Part shown: piece after piece, positions 59,386-64,000 of the stretch | How the letters are laid out: each line of letters begins with the position of its first letter | Position numbering within the stretch: position 1 is the stretch's first letter | Source of the DNA: Gnetum montanum | Taxonomy: Eukaryota; Streptophyta; Gnetopsida; Gnetales; Gnetaceae | Reading direction: 5' to 3' | NCBI GenBank assembly: GCA_015680685.1 | Contig: MNCI01004504.1 | Coordinates: 565,276 to 629,275 of the forward strand | Length of the DNA: 64,000 bases | The notes under the pieces: model-generated | Database searches by the model: none | Told to the model about the DNA's origin: nothing | What the model saw: only the letters and a program-made list of their open reading frames with translations | Position numbers and translations under genes: made by a program

Positions 59386-61260
59386 ATGGAGGGGACATCT
59401 TATGCAAAGCCACCCATGTTTGATGGATTCAACTTTGCCTATTAGAAAGCTAAAATTCAAGGATTTTTTGAATCCATATAGTTTGAAGTTTGGGAGTTAA
59501 TCCTTGAAGGCTACACTCTACCTATTGATAGTTCCACCTTGGATCATCAAGCGTCACAACAAATGGAAACAAGAGGAGAAAGATAAGTTCATGTTTGATT
59601 CAAAAGCAAAGAATTATTTATATTATGCTTTGAATAAATTTAAATTTAATAAAGTAGCAAGATGTAAAAAAACCAAAGAAATTTTCCAAACTTTAGAAGC
59701 TACTTATGAAAGAAATTCTATTATCATGTAATCTAAATTGTTAGTTTTGCAAAATGAATATGATAAGCTTAAAATGAGAGAAGGTGAAAAAATAAAAGAT
59801 TACTTTTCTAGAGGATATGATATTGTTGTAGCTATTAGAGGTACTGGTACAGGTTTTCCTAAGAATGATATCATCATCAAAAGGATCAAAACTCTTTAGC
59901 CAAAGTTTAGAATAAAGTCACCACTATGAAGGAAATCAGAGATTTCTCAACTCTAAAATTTGAAGAGCTTTAAAGGCCTCTCATTTCTTATGAAATGAAT
60001 ATCATAAGTGAAGGAGCCATCCAAGAAAAATCCATTTCTCTAAAGACTACCTCCAAGAAGAAGGAGCTCAATGAGCATGATGAGAATAACAAAGATGAGA
60101 TTACCTTTCTTACAAGGAAGCTACAACTAATAACAAGGAGAAAAAAAGGGACATATTAGCAAAGATCTAATCAGTACAATGGTAAAGAAAGACATAAAAA
60201 AATTTTGAATTCTAACTTATATTTTTCTTCTATAGAATGTTAGATTTGTGAAGAAAAAGGCCATATGTCCTCTGAAAGTCCTAGCAAAATTAGGTTGCAA
60301 CCCAAGAATAGATCCACTAACAAGGTAAAAAAAACTAGATTCTATACAAGTTGGGATGATGGAAAGCATAGTGAGGAATAAGTGGAGGATGATGTAAAAA
60401 ATTCTCATCTCATCTACATGGTCCTCACTGATGATGATGTTGATTCATCAAATGATGATCTTAATGATGAAGAGAGATTTGATCTTTTATGTAATGAGCA
60501 TTTGTATTTCCAAAATATTTGCAATAAGCTAATTAAATAAGTCAAATCTAAGGATCAGAAAATATCTTTGTTGAATTTGACTATTTATAATCTTACTAAA
60601 CAACTCGCATACCACTACGAATGAAAATCTAACCTCATTCTTAGAACAAGCCAAGTGGAAGTTGCATACATCAAATTAGTAAAGGAAAGATTGGTAAAGG
60701 GAAAGGAATCTCTTCAAATTGTGTTAGGACAAGTAAGAAGTCTACATGATAAGAGTGGTCTAGCAGGTTGCATGCAAGAGAAATCATCTTTTATAAACCC
60801 ATCACAAACAAATGATCCTTCGAAGGAAAAAGGTAGTACACCAAAATTAGAGGAAGCTCCTATCCATAAAAATGATCCTAAAAGGTTACGAGGATTAGGT
60901 GCTATTATTGTCATAAATTAGGAGATAAAAAATGGGATTGCAATCTCAATTATTATCATCTAAATTGTTGGTCATATCATAGAACTCCTTGGTCTTATGA
61001 AAGTACACCAAGAAAGGATTTTTTGCAAGATCATAGAGGAGATTGGACAATAACTCAAAAGAACAAAGGAACTAGGAATTAATGGAGAATTAAAAGACAA
61101 GAACAAGGGAATCAAGATACTCTCACTAACAAATTCCTAAGATGAAGCCAAGCCTTGGGCATTGAATAAGTTTGGTTGAGAAAGGAATCCTCAAAAGAGG
61201 AAACTCCTTCTCTAGCTCTTTGAGTACCACTACTTTTCAATAGAATAGAAGGTAAGTAGA
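59386..61260 (+). pseudogene. Copia gag region of element F (broken)
   Basis: ATG 59,386 opens MEGTSYAKPPMFDGFNFAYW, the copia gag (UBN2-type) start. Then come AKNYLYYALNKFKFNKVARC, EIFQTLEATYERNS and QNEYDKLKMREGEKIKDYFS. A zinc-knuckle-like CEEKGHMSSES (last cysteine lost) lies near 60,245. Downstream, DDDVDSSNDDLNDEERFDLL and RLVKGKESLQIVLGQVRSLH are the acidic and coiled parts usual after gag in plant copia polyproteins. A second knuckle-like segment is near 60,900-60,960. The frame decays before any protease or integrase. Confidence 0.8.
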
Positions 61261-61319
61261 GGTAATTTTTTGTTTTTGCAAGTATCTATTAAGACTATAG
61301 TCCATTGACATCTTTTCCC

Positions 61320-61500
61320 ATGTTCCATCCTATTTTTTCAAAGACATCTCTCCTAAATGAAAGATGTCTACTAATAAAAAAAGACATCTCTCTAAATTTT
61401 CTTACTTTGTAGGAAAAATGTCTACTATGCCTACAAGACATCTACTACTATTTTGAAACATGGATAAGACATCTTCCCTCTATAAAACACATCTTTATTT
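61320..61500. repeat. Internal AGACATCT motif array of element F
   Basis: At least seven AGACATCT or AGATGTCT motifs (e.g. AAAGACATCTCTCC, GAAAGATGTCTACT), the same vocabulary as U3 of the F LTR. It ends directly at a TATA box (61,481). Confidence 0.7.
61481..61488 (+). promoter_or_regulatory. Internal TATA box of element F
   Basis: TATAAAAC after CTTCCCTC, about 100 bases upstream of the ATG of the accessory ORF at 61,584. Confidence 0.55.
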
Positions 61501-61583
61501 TCATTCAAATCCCTTGTTTGCCATCGTGATTAAAGTCAAACCCCCCATTTCTTTGTCGTATTTTCTCATTTGACCCCATAGAG

Positions 61584-63170
61584 ATGACTAAGGCTCCACC
61601 ATCTATAGTGATTTTGTCTAAGATGGCCCACAAGAATGTTCAAATGTCTAGGATGCCACCAAGGAAGAAATCCAAGGAAATTTCTAATAGCACACCATCC
61701 ACTTACATGCCTTAATTCCACAATGCAAGCACACAACACAAGTTTGAAGCCACTCAAAGCACTTGCATTATTGGTGAATGTTCTCTATCTTTTCTTATCC
61801 ATAGAAAAACTACATTGATGGATTACTTTAAAGCTTTGAAGTGGGGCTCTTTCATTGCAATGAAGTTTCTACTTCTTAAAGTATTAATTAGAGAATTTGA
61901 TTGCAATATTGTTATTACAAATGCTATTTTTGGGGCATTCATGTTCATGGTTGGGGATCTTCTCATTGAGGTGTCTCCCTAAGTTGTGAATGAAATCCTT
62001 GGGATCTCCAATCCTAATGTCTTTTGGGTAACCATTGATTTCATACAAGATATTTATTCAAATGCTATCATGCCCATATCATATGATGAATTTTGTTATG
62101 TATTATTTTGGAAGGATGTTACATTTGACAAAGGTCATGTTGAGATGAGCTTAATTACTCCTTATGCTTCCACCTTATGTCTTATTGTATTATATAACAT
62201 TATGGTAAAAAAGGAACATTATAGTTATTTGCTGCCACCCTAGGTCTTTGTGCTTTGTTGCCTTCTCACAAGACTACCATTAGATCTTGGGCATACACTC
62301 TATTAGAACATGTTGAGCCTATTTACCAAGGAAAAAAATCCTTGGACACCCCTATCTTGTTAGCATTTTGATCTGTTAGAAGGATGTGTTGATTCCAAAG
62401 ATGCCTTTACTTAAAGAAAAGAGGAGACTCAAAGAATATGTTGAGAAGAGGAGTCTTTCAAATGTGGCAAAAGTAGGGCCTAGCACCATATCACAAATCA
62501 ATTCTTTACTAAAGAAGCTTCTCTAACCTTTTTCATGAGCTATCCAAAAGCTTTGGAAAACCCTCTCTTATTTGTGTAAGAGTTTGGATGCAGTTGGCAT
62601 TCCACCTCCTTTCAATGGATAAGAGTTTGAACAGGTTACTACTTCTCCTATTTCTAACAGTGAGGAGGATGTTCCTATCCCACTAAGGCATTCTACAGTA
62701 GCCAGTCCTTCATGTGCTTATGACTTAGGAATGACATATGATTGAAAGCCTAAGGCACCACTAGATCCTATCTAGAGGAAGCATCATGTTTCCATGCAAT
62801 AGCCTAAGCATCTTAGTCCTACACTATGTATCCATTCTATTCCTCCATCAATGGATTCTCCTAGCTCTTTTGAGTAGTGGGCTATGGAGAGTATCTTTGG
62901 GACCACATCCCAATGGGTACTAGCTCAATAGCCTCTAGTTTACCCAAATCCTCTAACTTCATCTCAATTTTGAGTGAATCTTTGTCCTTAGAGAGCTCTC
63001 ATCCAGTAGATTGAGTCCTCTAATGAGGACACATAGCGATCAAGCTAATACAGCACTACTAGTGATGATAATGAGGAGACTTATTATCCTTCTAGAGTAG
63101 TAGAGGGATTAGAATCTAAGGATGTAACTAAGGCTAGTGATTAGACACCTTGAGAGATTGTCTTTTTCTC
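61584..63170 (+). pseudogene. Accessory ORF of element F (broken, unrecognised)
   Basis: ATG 61,584 opens a frame that can be read to 62,243 with two internal stops, then shifts by one base and continues (WAYTLLEHVEPIYQGKKSLD near 62,290-62,340) with further decay to about 63,170. Landmarks: a basic N-terminus (MPPRKKSKEI), TTLMDYFKALKWGSFIAMKF, then DLLIEVSP and VVNEILGISNPN (about 61,960-62,015). The tail is serine/proline-rich and acidic. The segment around VNEILGI resembles the layout of putative plant transposon proteins and of EINDQLFVDLFGVP in element B, but this is a visual impression only. Its position is where copia integrase and RT should be. A DNA-binding role is conceivable from the basic N-terminus and the shared motif arrays; nothing proves it. 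Confidence 0.5.
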
Positions 63171-63630
63171 TCATTTTTGTTATTGTCCAAAAATTGAAAC
63201 AAGTTTTATTTTTCTCACATATGTGATTTTTGGAACTTTGCAGATATATTATTGATATAGAAAAATGGTTGTTTTGACAATTGTAGATTTATGTGGATAG
63301 CTTGCCACATGAAATTTTGTAGAAGAGTTATAGAAAAATGGTGTTTTTCCTTTGATATCTTTGTGTCATGTTCTTTTAATATTTACTTTTTCATTTGCAT
63401 CATTTCATTATTTTTCATGTTTTACCGAATAACCTTGAACCTTAATGCTTTATCCTAATCCTTGGTTTCCATAGGAATTTATATGTCTTAATATATTTAT
63501 TGGTTTTTAGAGCTAATTTTATGTGCTTTATCCATTTTTATGTTGTTCCAAAAGAGGGAAAGTATAGTTATAGATATATTTGGATATCTTCATGTCTACT
63601 AAGCCATTTTCTTAAGTGTTGAACATCACC

Positions 63631-63644
63631 AAAAAGGGGGAGAT
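63631..63644 (+). promoter_or_regulatory. Polypurine tract of element F
   Basis: AAAAAGGGGGAGAT directly before TGTTGATC, the classic copia arrangement. Confidence 0.85.
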
Positions 63645-64000
63645 TGTTGATCTTTTGGTATTTAAAACGTTAAGAAAAATGGAGCACAAAAATTTTTGTG
63701 TGGTTATTGTGTTTGTTGGACTTGGATTAAGATAAGAAGGCATGTGGAAGTTCAAGAACATGGACAAGGAACAAAGACTTCAAAGATCAAAAGGAACCTT
63801 AGCATTAAACGATTATTTTTAAAGAAGACATCTTCCAGAAATAGCAAATGTCTATAATCAAGTGAAGACATATCTAAAGAAAAGAAAACATCTTGGTAGA
63901 ATTGAAGGCAACATAGGAGAAAACATCTTTGGAAAATAGTAAATGTCTTTCTAGACAGAAAGACATCTTTCATGAGAAGAAGATGTCTTTGCAAAATGAA
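63645..64000 (+). repeat. 3' LTR of element F (cut by window end)
   Basis: Starts TGTTGATCTTTTGGTAT and matches 58,204 onward, including the AGACATCT motifs. Confidence 0.9.

Larger units (their letters stand above)
11284..64000 (-). mobile_element. Element D: old gag-PR element, split by four insertions
   Basis: Pieces on the minus strand fall into one order once B, C, E and F are removed. Gag-PR lies at 58,203-55,600, then the spacer array at 44,292-44,073 continued at 36,069-35,902, a 190-base repeat array at 35,650-34,250, the 3' region at 34,250-32,697, the polypurine block at 12,571-12,504 and the 3' LTR at 12,503-11,284. The 5' LTR would lie beyond 64,000. Each break coincides with an LTR end of the inserted element, and target duplications mark B, C and E. 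No RT or integrase belongs to D, so it was non-autonomous. Confidence 0.75.
58204..64000 (+). mobile_element. Element F: Ty1/copia retrotransposon with pol replaced
   Basis: The left LTR (58,204-59,326), initiator-Met primer site, copia-type gag, polypurine tract (63,631-63,644) and the start of the right LTR (63,645) define a plus-strand copia element of about 5.4 kb plus the rest of its second LTR. Integrase and RT, normally the bulk of a copia element, are absent. An unrecognised ORF occupies their place. The right target duplication lies outside the window. Confidence 0.85.

Overview
The window reads as a dense stack of decayed plant LTR retrotransposons. No cellular gene, tRNA or rRNA is recognisable. 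The AT-rich sequence, the Ty3/gypsy and Ty1/copia domains, LTRs of 0.9 to 2.7 kb, nested insertions and pervasive C-to-T / G-to-A decay suggest a large seed-plant genome. A gymnosperm is plausible, but this is inference. All names below (A to G, Z) are local labels.

Layout. Element Z (1-1421, minus) is an LTR pair with almost no internal region. Element A (about 1.7-6.9 kb, minus) is a gag-protease (gag-PR) element without polymerase. G (7.3-10.5 kb, plus) is a broken coiled-coil gene with its own TATA box. Element D (11,284 to beyond 64,000, minus) is the old host element, also gag-PR only. Four younger elements have cut it up. B (12,680-32,691, minus, target duplication ATATA) is a 20-kb Ty3 element of Tat/Ogre type with dual RNase H. 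C (36,070-44,067, plus, duplication CTACT) is a young gag-PR element. E (44,322-55,412, minus, duplication CTTTT/CTTTC) is a different Ty3 element. F (58,204 to beyond 64,000, plus) is a Ty1/copia element.

How the parts relate. A, B, C and D share an LTR terminus (TGAAACACC). B, C and D also share a block of about 70 bases around the polypurine tract, and all four carry a spacer array after gag-PR. B and C share a primer site (TGGTGCTAGAAGGAGG). B is the only one with RT, RNase H and integrase, so A, C and D look like non-autonomous relatives that could have used B-type enzymes.

The most unusual content is a pair of accessory modules. In B, a multi-exon-like gene lies antisense to the element, exactly between protease and reverse transcriptase. 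In F, an unrecognised ORF replaces the usual pol. Each module starts with its own TATA box, preceded by the same short CpG-bearing motifs (largely palindromic) that fill the LTR of that element. LTR and accessory gene therefore appear to share a regulatory vocabulary specific to each element.

Limits: all alignments were made by eye, no database was searched, and accessory functions are unknown.
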